Below are positions 43,380-51,085 of a DNA stretch of 60,804 bases, piece by piece. Source of the DNA: an uncultured Bacteroidota bacterium (GTDB taxonomy: Bacteria > Bacteroidota > Bacteroidia > Bacteroidales > F082); NCBI GenBank assembly GCA_900542475.1, contig UQNO01000009.1:1-60804 (forward strand). The letters are read 5' to 3'. Below the pieces are notes generated by a model. That model did no database searches and was not told the DNA's origin. It saw nothing but the letters and a program-made list of their open reading frames with translations. Position numbers and translations under genes: made by a program. Position 1 is the first letter of the stretch, and each line of letters opens with the position of its first letter.

Positions 43380-43691
43380 TTATAACACCGCCGCGACCTT
43401 CCTCACACCTTTCAAAACGTTCAAGAACGACTTGTCGTTTCTGGTGGTCTGCATGTTGTATTTCATCTGCAGGTACATAAGCGAGTCGGCAGGAACGTCG
43501 AGAGCTGCCTCAAACATAAGGGCGGTTTTTGCTGTCAGAGAGCGGCGACCGTTCAGGATTTCGTTGACTACCGAATATGTAAGCCCCATGCTGTCAGCCA
43601 GTTGCCTCTGACTGATGCCGCGCGATTCGATTTCGTCTTTCAACACCTCACCGGGATGTGTGGGATATGCCCCGTAACCTAAGTTGCCCAT
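43380..43691 (-). CDS. HigA/VapI-type antitoxin-like HTH protein, orphan
   Basis: An Xre-type helix-turn-helix protein with the HigA family lead YPTHPGEVLKDEIESRGISQ and the DNA-binding helix pair RQLADSMGLTYSVVNEILNG, then RRSLTAKTALMFEAALDVPA. In intact modules HigA sits directly after a HigB toxin gene; here the upstream neighbour is an unrelated secreted protein and no toxin is visible. I start at ATG 43691 (103 aa), although upstream TTG/GTG codons (to 43742) would extend it. It may be a relic or act as a stand-alone regulator. Confidence 0.75.
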   Translation of the reverse strand: MGNLGYGAYPTHPGEVLKDEIESRGISQRQLADSMGLTYSVVNEILNGRRSLTAKTALMFEAALDVPADSLMYLQMKYNMQTTRNDKSFLNVLKGVRKVAAVL

Positions 43692-43749
43692 ATAATTTTT
43701 ATAGCCATTATAGTGCTTCTCTTGTGATATCACATTAATCAAATAATGA

Positions 43750-44214
43750 TTATGGATTATTTATTTTCATTATACCATAAAAGACTAAATAATTTGGCAA
43801 GTTGTCTAATTTTAGATATATGTTTTCTGGTATTTCTGAGTTTTTACGTAAATCATAATTAAAAAAGACATTTGCAGTATATGTACCAACTCCTTCAATT
43901 CGCTCTCCGCCTTGATACATTCTTATTTTAGTGCTTTCATCCATGACCTTTTCAACTTTATTGACAATGGTTAGAGTATAATTCATGATACTGGGGACGG
44001 ATATTAACAAATATTCTTGTTCATTAATAATTGTTGATGCAATAGCACATCTAATGTCAGCATCAGAAACAATCGGCTTATTTGACTCTGTTTCTAATAT
44101 GTCTAATTTGTGTGAAACATATTCTTCTTCAATAACATATTCTTCTTCAATATTTTGTGCGGAAGTATTTATTATTAATAACAAGAATAAAAATAATAAA
44201 ATGGTTTTTTTCAT
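43750..44214 (-). CDS. Small secreted protein of unknown function
   Basis: A 154-residue protein with a clear signal peptide (MKKTILLFLFLLLIINTSAQ). The mature part starts with an acidic duplicated stretch (NIEEEYVIEEEYVSHKLD) and then looks beta-rich (INEQEYLLISVPSIMNYTLTIV, KIRMYQGGERIEGVGTYTAN). No family is recognised. It begins two bases after the stop of the next gene upstream (44217-44636), so the two are co-transcribed. A/T-rich codon use differs from the core genes in the window and fits an accessory origin. Confidence 0.65.
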   Translation of the reverse strand: MKKTILLFLFLLLIINTSAQNIEEEYVIEEEYVSHKLDILETESNKPIVSDADIRCAIASTIINEQEYLLISVPSIMNYTLTIVNKVEKVMDESTKIRMYQGGERIEGVGTYTANVFFNYDLRKNSEIPENIYLKLDNLPNYLVFYGIMKINNP

Positions 44215-44216
44215 GA

Positions 44217-44636
44217 TTATTCATTTTTAGGATCATTTGACATATATATCATACATTGGTCGTATTCATCATAAGAGATAACAAACATGTTTCTAGCATA
44301 CCAATCTTGGTTTTCACTATACAAATATATTAATTTGCCTCTTTGTCCGTGTTTGTCAACAAAATCATATTGTGTTATTGTTTTAAAACCTTCGTGTGTA
44401 ACTTGTTTGTTATAAACATAAAAGGTGTTCATATTTCCCCATATAAAGCGATCATTGTATGATTGTACGGTTATGTAATTCTGCCTCATGGGATTGTCGG
44501 TAGAAGTTTCATTATCTGATGGGCAAGGCATAGAGGCAAAAACTTCATAAACAACGCCTTTACCCTCTTGTGCTGATACATTATATGCAGATAAGATAAT
44601 AGCCAAAGTAAAGATCGCTTTTTTTAAATTAATCAT
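44217..44636 (-). CDS. Small secreted protein of unknown function
   Basis: A 139-residue protein with signal peptide MINLKKAIFTLAIILSAYNV, cleaved near SAQ. The mature part (GKGVVYEVFASMPCPSDNET, then FVDKHGQRGKLIYLYSENQDWYA) is unlike any family I know. Its start codon is preceded, nine bases upstream, by a 31-nt leader nearly identical to that of the repeat-protein gene. A GATATTTG -7-like element (44689-44696, minus) could drive the gene pair separately from the repeat protein. Confidence 0.65.
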   Translation of the reverse strand: MINLKKAIFTLAIILSAYNVSAQEGKGVVYEVFASMPCPSDNETSTDNPMRQNYITVQSYNDRFIWGNMNTFYVYNKQVTHEGFKTITQYDFVDKHGQRGKLIYLYSENQDWYARNMFVISYDEYDQCMIYMSNDPKNE

Positions 44637-44645
44637 CTTATAATT

Positions 44646-44676
44646 CCCTAATTTGTGTCGGGCACAACTTTTATGC
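44646..44676 (-). repeat. 31-nt shared leader, copy 2
   Basis: Read on the minus strand it begins GCATAAAAGTTGTGCCCGAC and ends ACACAAATTAGGG, then nine bases to the ATG at 44636. It matches 45290-45320 at 28 of 31 positions and sits at the same place relative to its start codon. Confidence 0.8.
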
Positions 44677-44732
44677 TATATAGTAGTACAAATATCAAAT
44701 TATAACAATAAAAACATTTTAACCATTTATGA

Positions 44733-45281
44733 CTACCAAGTCCATATATTCGTGTTTGGATTATTGCTTTTTTGCTGTGTTTGAGTGTTTCCCCAAATAT
44801 CAGTTTTTCCTGTGGTAGATGTGCCAGTAGTGTTGCCGTATTGGTTTTTGTGTGTGGTGGTTGTATTGCCCCAATAATTGGTTTTTCCAGTTGTCGATGT
44901 GCCAGTAGTGTTTCCATATTGATCTTTATGTGTCGTAGTAGTGTTCCCCCAATAGTCGGTTTTTCCAGTTGTCGATGTACCGGTGGTGTCTCCATATTGA
45001 TCTTTATGTGTCGTAGTAGTGTTCCCCCAATAGTCGGTTTTTCCAGTTGTAGATGTGCCAATGACATTCCCGTATTGATCTTTGTGTGTTGTAGTAGTAT
45101 TTCCCCAATAGTCGGTTTTTCCTGTAGTTGATGTGCCTGTAGTGTTACCGTATTGATCCTTGTGTGTGGTAGTCGTATTGCCCCAGTAATCGGTTTTCCC
45201 GGTAGTTGATGTTCCTACATTGTACTGAGCGAATGAGCAAAAACTTGTCATCAACAGAAGAAATAAAAATAGATTTTTCAT
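44733..45281 (-). CDS. Secreted protein of 26-residue tandem repeats
   Basis: A signal peptide (MKNLFLFLLLMTSFCSFAQ) is followed by about six copies of a 26-residue unit with the pattern GTSTTGKTDYWGNTTTTHKD-QYGNTT; the DNA period is 78 bp and units differ by a few substitutions. The tail is QQKSNNPNTNIWTW. The composition (T, G, N, Y/W) resembles surface or biofilm-type repeat proteins, but no domain is recognised and there is no sorting tail. The start at 45281 is set by the signal peptide and by the leader eight bases upstream. Repeat number is likely to vary by slippage or recombination. Confidence 0.75.
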   Translation of the reverse strand: MKNLFLFLLLMTSFCSFAQYNVGTSTTGKTDYWGNTTTTHKDQYGNTTGTSTTGKTDYWGNTTTTHKDQYGNVIGTSTTGKTDYWGNTTTTHKDQYGDTTGTSTTGKTDYWGNTTTTHKDQYGNTTGTSTTGKTNYWGNTTTTHKNQYGNTTGTSTTGKTDIWGNTQTQQKSNNPNTNIWTW

Positions 45282-45289
45282 TTGTTTTT

Positions 45290-45320
45290 CCCTAATCCGT
45301 GTCGGGCGCAACTTTTATGC
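45290..45320 (-). repeat. 31-nt shared leader, copy 1
   Basis: On the minus strand it begins GCATAAAAGTTGCGCCCGAC and ends ACACGGATTAGGG, eight bases before the ATG at 45281. It is the last part of the long structured leader that starts near 45556. Confidence 0.8.
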
Positions 45321-45323
45321 CCT

Positions 45324-45569
45324 CCCAGCACCAAAAAGGACTAATTATACATAAAAGAAGCGTGGCACTGTACACCAATCTTTGAATGAAGGTCGTAGGA
45401 AACCTAAAGTTGAAGAAAGGAATAAGCCCACGCTATACAGCGTGAACAATCATACTAATCTTGCAACTTTAAATGAAAATTTCCTACGTTCTCATTCACA
45501 AGAAAAGCATAACGCTTCGTTAATTTCAATAAATCATCGGTTTAATTACTTAAACCAGTGGCAAAGATA
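45324..45569 (-). ncRNA. Candidate structured RNA or long 5' leader
   Basis: A -7 element TATCTTTG (45562-45569, minus) is followed at once by a perfect 7-bp hairpin (GGTTTAA/TTAAACC, 45539-45556). Three blocks of long-range complementarity nest inside one another: 45384-45389 with 45492-45497, 45394-45402 with 45480-45488, and 45406-45412 with 45464-45470. Inside them is a hairpin CACGCT-ATAC-AGCGTG (45429-45444). The stretch has no open frame of note and leads into the shared leader and repeat-protein gene. It could be a riboregulator or a separate ncRNA; a MITE-like DNA element is an alternative. I do not match it to a named RNA family. Confidence 0.5.
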
Positions 45570-45705
45570 GATAATTTTTGGAAATAAACCACAAAAAACA
45601 TGAAATTTTATCAAGAACACCCGCAATAATGTTTTAATCATCGATTTTTCAGCCTTCAGCTTTCAAAGAAAGATGGCAGCTGGAAAATGATGCTCAAAAC
45701 CAATA
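45570..45705. other. A/T-rich intergenic stretch
   Basis: A possible -33 for the structured RNA (CAAA on the plus strand, 45592-45595) is 22 bases from the -7. Otherwise nothing is recognised before the ATPase stop codon. Confidence 0.4.
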
Positions 45706-46917
45706 TCAATAAAGCAGTCCGAAAAGCCATAGCGGGATGCGGTTGCCATAGCCGATTTCGGTGTCGTCAACGGCAAGGAAACTGTCAGGGACATCGGCAA
45801 TCTGCTCAAAACTCTTGTTCTTGCCGCCAATCTCAAAAAGGTATTTGCCATCAATGAGGAAATCGCCTTTTGAAGGATATTTGACTTCGTGTGCGGTTTG
45901 CAGCTGGCTCAGGAAAAAGGTCTCGCGTTCGTTTCCCTTGTCAACTTTTGGACACAAGACATGCATCAAATTGGTGTTTCCAATGAAAATCTTGTCGGGT
46001 TTGAAAAGATACTTGTAGTTTTTCGTTTTTGAAGTCAGCAAAGCTAATATTTGCGCTTTGTCTAAGGAATACAGCATCCGCAAACCCAGTTCGTTGTTGG
46101 TGGACAGCTGCCTCCAAAGCTCCGACATGTTCGGCTCGAACGGGACATTCTCGCTGATAATCATCAACAACCGCTTTGCCTTCTGAATTGTTTCAAACGA
46201 GACATTCTCAACAGCAGGCAAATCCGTGTCAATTACAACAGAAACGGTCTCGCGCAAGCGGATGGGGAAATCTTCGATTGACTCTTTGCAAAAAGGATAA
46301 AAGCCGTGAACAAGATAATTCTCAAACAAAGGAGCAACTTTGATGTTTTTAACAATTCGCATAGCATGGCTGACATGGTTTTGCAGCAAATCATCAAGTC
46401 CTATCGGGCCGATACCTATCGCCTCCTCGAAAGCCAAAAACTCACGGAACGACATGCCCACCATAGTATATAACGTCTGACGGCGCGACAAATCAACTTT
46501 CGCATTGTCCATAACAAGCAAAGAACTGCTTGTATAAACGACGCTCATGTCGGGATAGTTGTCGTAAATGTTTTTCAAATTCGCCGACCAGTTCTCATAA
46601 CGATGCACTTCGTCAAGATATAGCCGCATGATGCCGTGCCGATAAGCCCAGTCAATCAAATCCATCAATGAATGTGACGAGAACCACAAGTCGTCCAATG
46701 AAGCATAAAGCGTTTTGTCGATATTGTCGTAATTCTCCAAAATATGCTGAAGCAACATCGTGGTCTTGCCCACGCCTCTTGGCCCTTTGATGCCAATCAG
46801 ACGCGCATTCCAGTTGATCCGATTGTAAAGATAACGTTTGAAACGCAAGTCAATCTTGGCGATTTTGCGATGATAATTGTCCAATAAAGGCTGAAGTTCC
46901 GCTATTTCCATAATCAT
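45706..46917 (-). CDS. AAA ATPase with DUF4143-type C-terminus
   Basis: A single-gene ATPase of the AAA_14/DUF4143 type common in Bacteroidetes, of unknown function. Residues ~36-160 hold Walker A IGIKGPRGVGKTTMLLQ, Walker B MRLYLDEVHRYENW and sensor-like VVYTSSSLLVMDN. The C-terminal part (ETVSVVIDTDLPAVENVSFE, LRMLYSLDKAQILALL, FEIGGKNKSFEQI) resembles the DUF4143 winged and nuclease-like region, including the EIGGKNK block that is PD-(D/E)XK-like. It has its own promoter with repeats. Length 403 aa appears complete. Confidence 0.85.
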   Translation of the reverse strand: MIMEIAELQPLLDNYHRKIAKIDLRFKRYLYNRINWNARLIGIKGPRGVGKTTMLLQHILENYDNIDKTLYASLDDLWFSSHSLMDLIDWAYRHGIMRLYLDEVHRYENWSANLKNIYDNYPDMSVVYTSSSLLVMDNAKVDLSRRQTLYTMVGMSFREFLAFEEAIGIGPIGLDDLLQNHVSHAMRIVKNIKVAPLFENYLVHGFYPFCKESIEDFPIRLRETVSVVIDTDLPAVENVSFETIQKAKRLLMIISENVPFEPNMSELWRQLSTNNELGLRMLYSLDKAQILALLTSKTKNYKYLFKPDKIFIGNTNLMHVLCPKVDKGNERETFFLSQLQTAHEVKYPSKGDFLIDGKYLFEIGGKNKSFEQIADVPDSFLAVDDTEIGYGNRIPLWLFGLLY

Positions 46918-46940
46918 TTTATTATTACAAATTCCATCTG

Positions 46941-47003
46941 CAAATATACAAATTATATTTTAAACTGCAAAATATTTTAAAAATTTATATTTTAAACTGC
47001 AAA
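46941..47003 (-). promoter_or_regulatory. Promoter of the AAA ATPase with overlapping direct repeats
   Basis: On the minus strand TTTG (plus-strand CAAA, 46968-46971) and TATATTTG (46941-46948) are 19 bases apart. A 19-bp direct repeat (TTATATTTTAAACTGCAAA) occurs at 46953-46971 and 46985-47003, one copy covering the -33, so a regulator could bind here. The rest of the 208-base gap is A/T-rich without features. Confidence 0.6.
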
Positions 47004-47125
47004 TACTAAAGCAATATGCTAAAAATACATTTCTCAACCAACACAATTTGCCTAAAAGCGTTGCCTACAACCAGCATTTCTTATAAAAAAGTGTTGCCTG
47101 TAAAAAGTATTTTTTTTATGTAAAA

Positions 47126-47440
47126 CTAAACAAACTCGTATTGAAGAATGGCGATGTTGAGTGCTTCCTCAAGTTTGCATATCGTCTCGAGTGACAGGTT
47201 TTCCTCGCCTTTCAGGAGACGTGACACATATTGCGGCGAGCATCCCATCCGCTCGGCAAATTCCTGCCTTGAAAGGTTTTCGTGTTTCATCGCAAGAGCC
47301 GCTTTGATGGCGATTTTCCGTGAATACTTGAGCCATCCTGCCGATTTGGCAGTCTGATAAACCGCTTCTTGTTCGCGCCACATCGAAGGGCTCTCGGATT
47401 CGTAACGGCTCAAACGTGCTATTGCTTCGTCTTTTGTCAT
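47126..47440 (-). CDS. Xre-family HTH protein, antitoxin-like
   Basis: A 104-residue protein ending in an Xre helix-turn-helix (NLSRQEFAERMGCSPQYVSR, then LLKGEENLSLETICKLEEALNI). The start ATG (47440) overlaps the stop of the upstream gene (ATGA, four bases), an arrangement typical of toxin-antitoxin pairs with the toxin first. The N-terminal half (MTKDEAIARLSRYESESPSMW, AIKAALAMKHE) would contact the partner. It probably represses its own operon; this is inferred from the family. Confidence 0.82.
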   Translation of the reverse strand: MTKDEAIARLSRYESESPSMWREQEAVYQTAKSAGWLKYSRKIAIKAALAMKHENLSRQEFAERMGCSPQYVSRLLKGEENLSLETICKLEEALNIAILQYEFV

Positions 47441-47979
47441 AGTCCTGCCTCTTTTTGATAATCTGAAAAACTGTCTTCGTCGAAAACCCCCTCCCGAATG
47501 AGGAAATTTCTGACTTTTTCCATCTTTTCGAGTTCTATCAGGGTGTGCTCCCGCTCCTGCATCGTTCGGGTCGGTTTTATTGCACCTCCTGTAATGATAT
47601 AAATGCCGACATTGAGTTTTATCGCATACAATCGCAGCCAGCTTTTCCGATGCGGCCGACCTTTTTCTTTGCCCAGTATCATCTCGCTCGTCCGATTGTT
47701 GTCGAGCGGACGGAAAAACCTGTCGAGATCGGCATCCGGCGAAATGTCCATGATGATGCATGCCATATCGTCTCTATCCTCCATTGTCTGGTAGATCGCA
47801 TCTTCGATATTTGTTATTTTGAAATATGACAGCAAATCATTCAAATTCTGAATGAAAAAATCCGCCAGCCATTCTGCATCACCCCATTGTGACAGCACTT
47901 TCTGCAAAGCATTGTCTTTGTCCTTGTCATATTTCACCGCCCACAAATGCCCGTCTTCTATAATCCTGTCAAATGTCAT
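47437..47979 (-). CDS. Putative toxin partner of the Xre-family protein
   Basis: A 180-residue protein, first in a two-gene operon. A helical N-terminal half (MTFDRIIEDGHLWAVKYDKD, DLDRFFRPLDNNRTSE) is followed by SWLRLYAIKLNVGIYIITGG and AIKPTRTMQEREHT, which recall the beta-sheet core of RelE/HigB-type (Gp49-like) toxins. I recall similar Bacteroides proteins always next to an HTH gene, but no family name is secure. Function as a toxin is inferred from gene order, overlap and this core. A -7-like TATTTTTG lies at 47999-48006 (minus). Confidence 0.6.
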   Translation of the reverse strand: MTFDRIIEDGHLWAVKYDKDKDNALQKVLSQWGDAEWLADFFIQNLNDLLSYFKITNIEDAIYQTMEDRDDMACIIMDISPDADLDRFFRPLDNNRTSEMILGKEKGRPHRKSWLRLYAIKLNVGIYIITGGAIKPTRTMQEREHTLIELEKMEKVRNFLIREGVFDEDSFSDYQKEAGL

Positions 47980-48050
47980 ATTTAAAAGTTTTACTCTGCA
48001 AAAATAATGAAAATTTCAATATGCGCAACTTATAAGTTTAATTTTTTTTA

Positions 48051-48074
48051 TTTCTCCACTTCAGTCGAAATGAT
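48051..48074 (-). repeat. Dispersed palindromic element upstream of hisS
   Basis: On the minus strand CATCATTTCGACTGAAGTGGAGAAA, a shortened member of the family, in the gap between the toxin-like operon and hisS, just before the hisS promoter. Confidence 0.7.
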
Positions 48075-48111
48075 GTTATTGATAAAAAACTTCAAACTTC
48101 AAACTTTTTTG

Positions 48112-48119
48112 TATCTTTG
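48112..48119 (+). promoter_or_regulatory. -7 element of hisS
   Basis: TATCTTTG, 22 bases before the hisS ATG at 48142. It excludes the longer in-frame start at 48007. Confidence 0.55.
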
Positions 48120-48141
48120 CAATTTCAAATATCTTACAAAA

Positions 48142-49503
48142 ATGGCACAGAAACCCTCAATTCCTAAGGGCACGCGCGACTTCCTTCCAGATGTCATGAT
48201 GCGTCGCAATTATATATTCGACACGATAAAAACCGTGTTCAAACGCTTTGGTTTCCAGCCGATAGAGACCCCGTCGATGGAAAATCTCTCCACTCTGCTC
48301 GGCAAATACGGCGACGAGGGCGACAAGCTCTTGTTCCGTATCCTCAACTCCGGCGACTTCATGTCGGGCGTGGAGCAGAATGGCGAACCGCTTGATTCCC
48401 AGAAGATTTCAGGCAAGATTTGCGAGAAAGGCCTCCGCTACGACCTTACAGTGCCGTTTGCGCGTTTCGTCACAATGTATCGCGACCAGCTCTCATTTCC
48501 GTTCAAACGCTACCAGATGCAGCCGGTGTGGCGAGCCGACCGCCCTCAAAAAGGACGTTACCGCGAGTTCTATCAGTGCGATGTCGATATCATCGGCAGC
48601 GACTCGCTTCTCAACGAGGCCGAATTAGTGCAAATCGTCGATGAGGTTTTTAACAACCTCGGTATCGACGTGGTGATGAAAATCAACAACCGCAAGGTGC
48701 TTGCCGGAATAGCCGAATACATCGGAAAACCTGACGCTCTCGTAGATATCACAGTGGCAATCGACAAACTCGATAAAATCGGAGTCGATGCAGTGAACGC
48801 CGAACTTGCCGAGAAAGGCCTTGATAATGAGGCTATTGCAAAATTGCAGCCCGTTCTCTTCATGAAAGGCGCCGCTTACGAGAAATTCACTCAATTGAAA
48901 TCGCTGATGAGTGGCATTGAAGTCGGGACGAGAGGTGTCGAAGAACTTGAGACGTTGTTTAACTATTTAGACACCATGGGGTTGCGTATAGAGTGCGAAC
49001 TCGATTTGACACTTGCCCGCGGCTTGAACTATTATACCGGAGCCATCTTCGAGGTCAAGGCGAAAGACGTGGCGATGGGCAGCATCTCGGGCGGCGGACG
49101 TTACGACAACCTCACCGGAATCTTCGGCCTGCCCAACGTCTCGGGCGTTGGCATAAGCTTCGGCGCAGACAGAATCTACGACGTGTTGAACGAACTGAAC
49201 CTCTTCCCGGAGAGAAACGCCGAGAACACAGAGGTCATCTTCCTGAACTTCGGCGAAAAAGAAGAGCTTTATTGCCTCCCATATCTGCAACGGCTTCGCC
49301 GTCAAGGCGTTAATGCCGAGATTTATCCCGACGCGGCAAAGATTCAGAAACAGATGAAATATGCCGACCAACGTAATATCCCTGTGGTGGTGATGGCAGG
49401 CGAGACAGAGGTCAACGACAAGACTTTCACCGTGAAATGGATGAAAGAAGGCCGTCAGGAAGTGATAGAGGCGGATAGTTTATTGGAAATAATCAAAAAA
49501 TAA
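48142..49503 (+). CDS. hisS: Histidyl-tRNA synthetase
   Basis: A class II aminoacyl-tRNA synthetase charging tRNA-His. It starts MAQKPSIPKGTRDFLPDVMM with motif 1 following, then GLRYDLTVPFARF, motif 2 in QMQPVWRADRPQKGRYREFY, the histidine-specific ARGLNYYTGAIFEV and motif 3 GVGISFGADRIYDVL, and a C-terminal anticodon-binding domain (AEIYPDAAKIQKQMKYAD). Length 453 aa is normal. I start at 48142 because of homology and the -7 element at 48112-48119. hutH follows after seven bases, so the two are likely co-transcribed. Confidence 0.96.
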   Translation: MAQKPSIPKGTRDFLPDVMMRRNYIFDTIKTVFKRFGFQPIETPSMENLSTLLGKYGDEGDKLLFRILNSGDFMSGVEQNGEPLDSQKISGKICEKGLRYDLTVPFARFVTMYRDQLSFPFKRYQMQPVWRADRPQKGRYREFYQCDVDIIGSDSLLNEAELVQIVDEVFNNLGIDVVMKINNRKVLAGIAEYIGKPDALVDITVAIDKLDKIGVDAVNAELAEKGLDNEAIAKLQPVLFMKGAAYEKFTQLKSLMSGIEVGTRGVEELETLFNYLDTMGLRIECELDLTLARGLNYYTGAIFEVKAKDVAMGSISGGGRYDNLTGIFGLPNVSGVGISFGADRIYDVLNELNLFPERNAENTEVIFLNFGEKEELYCLPYLQRLRRQGVNAEIYPDAAKIQKQMKYADQRNIPVVVMAGETEVNDKTFTVKWMKEGRQEVIEADSLLEIIKK

Positions 49504-49510
49504 TCATAAA

Positions 49511-51019
49511 ATGAAGACACATTATATTTCAACAGAAACACTCACTTTTGAGGAAGTAAACCGAATCATCAACGAACATTATCAACTTGCCCTTTCGGAA
49601 GATGCGAAGCAGCGCATTCAGAAATGCCGCGACTATCTCGACAAGAAGATGGAGACGCAGAAGACTCCGATTTACGGTGTCACAACGGGCTTCGGCTCGC
49701 TCTGCAACGTCAACATCTCGAAGGAAGACCTCAGCGCTCTTCAGAAAAACTTGGTGATGTCGCATGCCTGCGGCACTGGCGACCTTGTCCCGGAAGAAAT
49801 CATTCGTATCATGCTTCTATTGAAGATTCAAAACATGTCATACGGCAATTCGGGTGTGCAACTCGTTACGGTTCAGCGACTTATCGATTTCTTCAACAAC
49901 GACGTGCTTCCTGTCGTCTATGACGAGGGTTCGCTCGGCGCTTCCGGCGACCTTGCGCCTCTCGCCAACCTCATGCTGCCGTTGCTCGGTCTCGGCGAGG
50001 TTCATTACAAGGGCGAAATCCGTCCTGCGGCGGAGGTTTGCAAGATTTTCGGCTGGGAGCCCATCACACTTCAGTCGAAGGAAGGTCTGGCGTTGCTCAA
50101 CGGCACACAGTTCATGTGCTCATACGGCACCTACGTGTTGCTCAAGGCATTCCGTCTGCAGTATCTCGCTGATATGATTGGCGCCGTCTCGTTAGATGCT
50201 TTCGACGGTCGCATCGAGCCTTTCTTCGACCAGATTCATCAGATTCGTCATCACCGCGGACAGATTGTCACCGCCGGGCGTTTCCGCAACTTCTTGAAAG
50301 GCAGCGAGATGATAGCGCGCGAGAAGCAGCATGTGCAGGACCCGTATTCGTTCCGTTGCATACCGCAGGTGCACGGCGCCTCGAAAGACGCCATCGTCTA
50401 TGTGTCGCAGATTCTCGGTGAGGAAATCAACGCTGTGACCGACAACCCGACGGTGTTCCCTGACGAGGACATGGTCATCTCGGCAGGTAACTTCCACGGA
50501 CAGCCGTTGGCGTTGAGTCTCGATTTCCTGGCCATCGCCATGGCGGAGCTCGGCAACATCTCGGAGCGCAGGACATATCAGCTCATCGCCGGGAAACGCG
50601 GCCTGCCGTCGTTCCTCGTCGCCGAGCCTGGTCTGAACTCCGGCTTCATGATTCCCCAGTATGCGGCGGCGGCTATCGTGAGCCAGAACAAACAGCTTTG
50701 CACGCCGGCGTCTGTTGACAGCATAGAGTCGTCGCAGGGTCAGGAAGACCACGTGAGCATGGGAGCCAACGCAGCGACAAAGGCATTGCGCGTCGCCAAC
50801 AATCTTGAGCGTATCCTCGCCATAGAGCTCTTCAACGCGGCGCAGGCCCTCGATTTCCGCAAGCCTGTCAAGTCATCGCCATTCATCGAGAATTTCGTCG
50901 CCGAATATCGCAAAACAGTCGAGTTTGTGAAAATCGACAAGGTGATGTACACCGAAATCGCCAAATCAGTGAAGTTCTTGCAGGATTACGACTTGGGCGA
51001 GAAGATTTTCGAGAAATAA
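49511..51019 (+). CDS. hutH: Histidine ammonia-lyase
   Basis: Converts histidine to urocanate and ammonia using an MIO cofactor formed from the Ala-Ser-Gly in GSLGASGDLAPLANLM. Other family blocks are YGVTTGFGSLCN, QKNLVMSHACGTGD, NPTVFPDEDMVISAGNFHGQ and SSQGQEDHVSMG. The SH pair in MSHACG is the histidine-lyase version of the selectivity position; tyrosine lyases have HL and phenylalanine lyases FL. Length 502 aa. The other hut genes (hutU, hutI, ftcD) are not in the window; here the gene is coupled to hisS. Confidence 0.93.
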   Translation: MKTHYISTETLTFEEVNRIINEHYQLALSEDAKQRIQKCRDYLDKKMETQKTPIYGVTTGFGSLCNVNISKEDLSALQKNLVMSHACGTGDLVPEEIIRIMLLLKIQNMSYGNSGVQLVTVQRLIDFFNNDVLPVVYDEGSLGASGDLAPLANLMLPLLGLGEVHYKGEIRPAAEVCKIFGWEPITLQSKEGLALLNGTQFMCSYGTYVLLKAFRLQYLADMIGAVSLDAFDGRIEPFFDQIHQIRHHRGQIVTAGRFRNFLKGSEMIAREKQHVQDPYSFRCIPQVHGASKDAIVYVSQILGEEINAVTDNPTVFPDEDMVISAGNFHGQPLALSLDFLAIAMAELGNISERRTYQLIAGKRGLPSFLVAEPGLNSGFMIPQYAAAAIVSQNKQLCTPASVDSIESSQGQEDHVSMGANAATKALRVANNLERILAIELFNAAQALDFRKPVKSSPFIENFVAEYRKTVEFVKIDKVMYTEIAKSVKFLQDYDLGEKIFEK

Positions 51020-51085
51020 AAACAAGAAATCAATGGATAGATAAAGTCTTTTCCCTTATCTTTGCACTTTAAAACTTAATTAAAA

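Noticed and set aside
47441..47761. N-terminal extension of the Xre-family protein
   Set aside because: The extension is arginine-rich out-of-frame translation of the toxin gene; the ATG at 47440 with ATGA overlap is the natural start.
49511..51019. Tyrosine or phenylalanine ammonia-lyase
   Set aside because: The selectivity pair is SH (MSHACG), as in histidine lyases.
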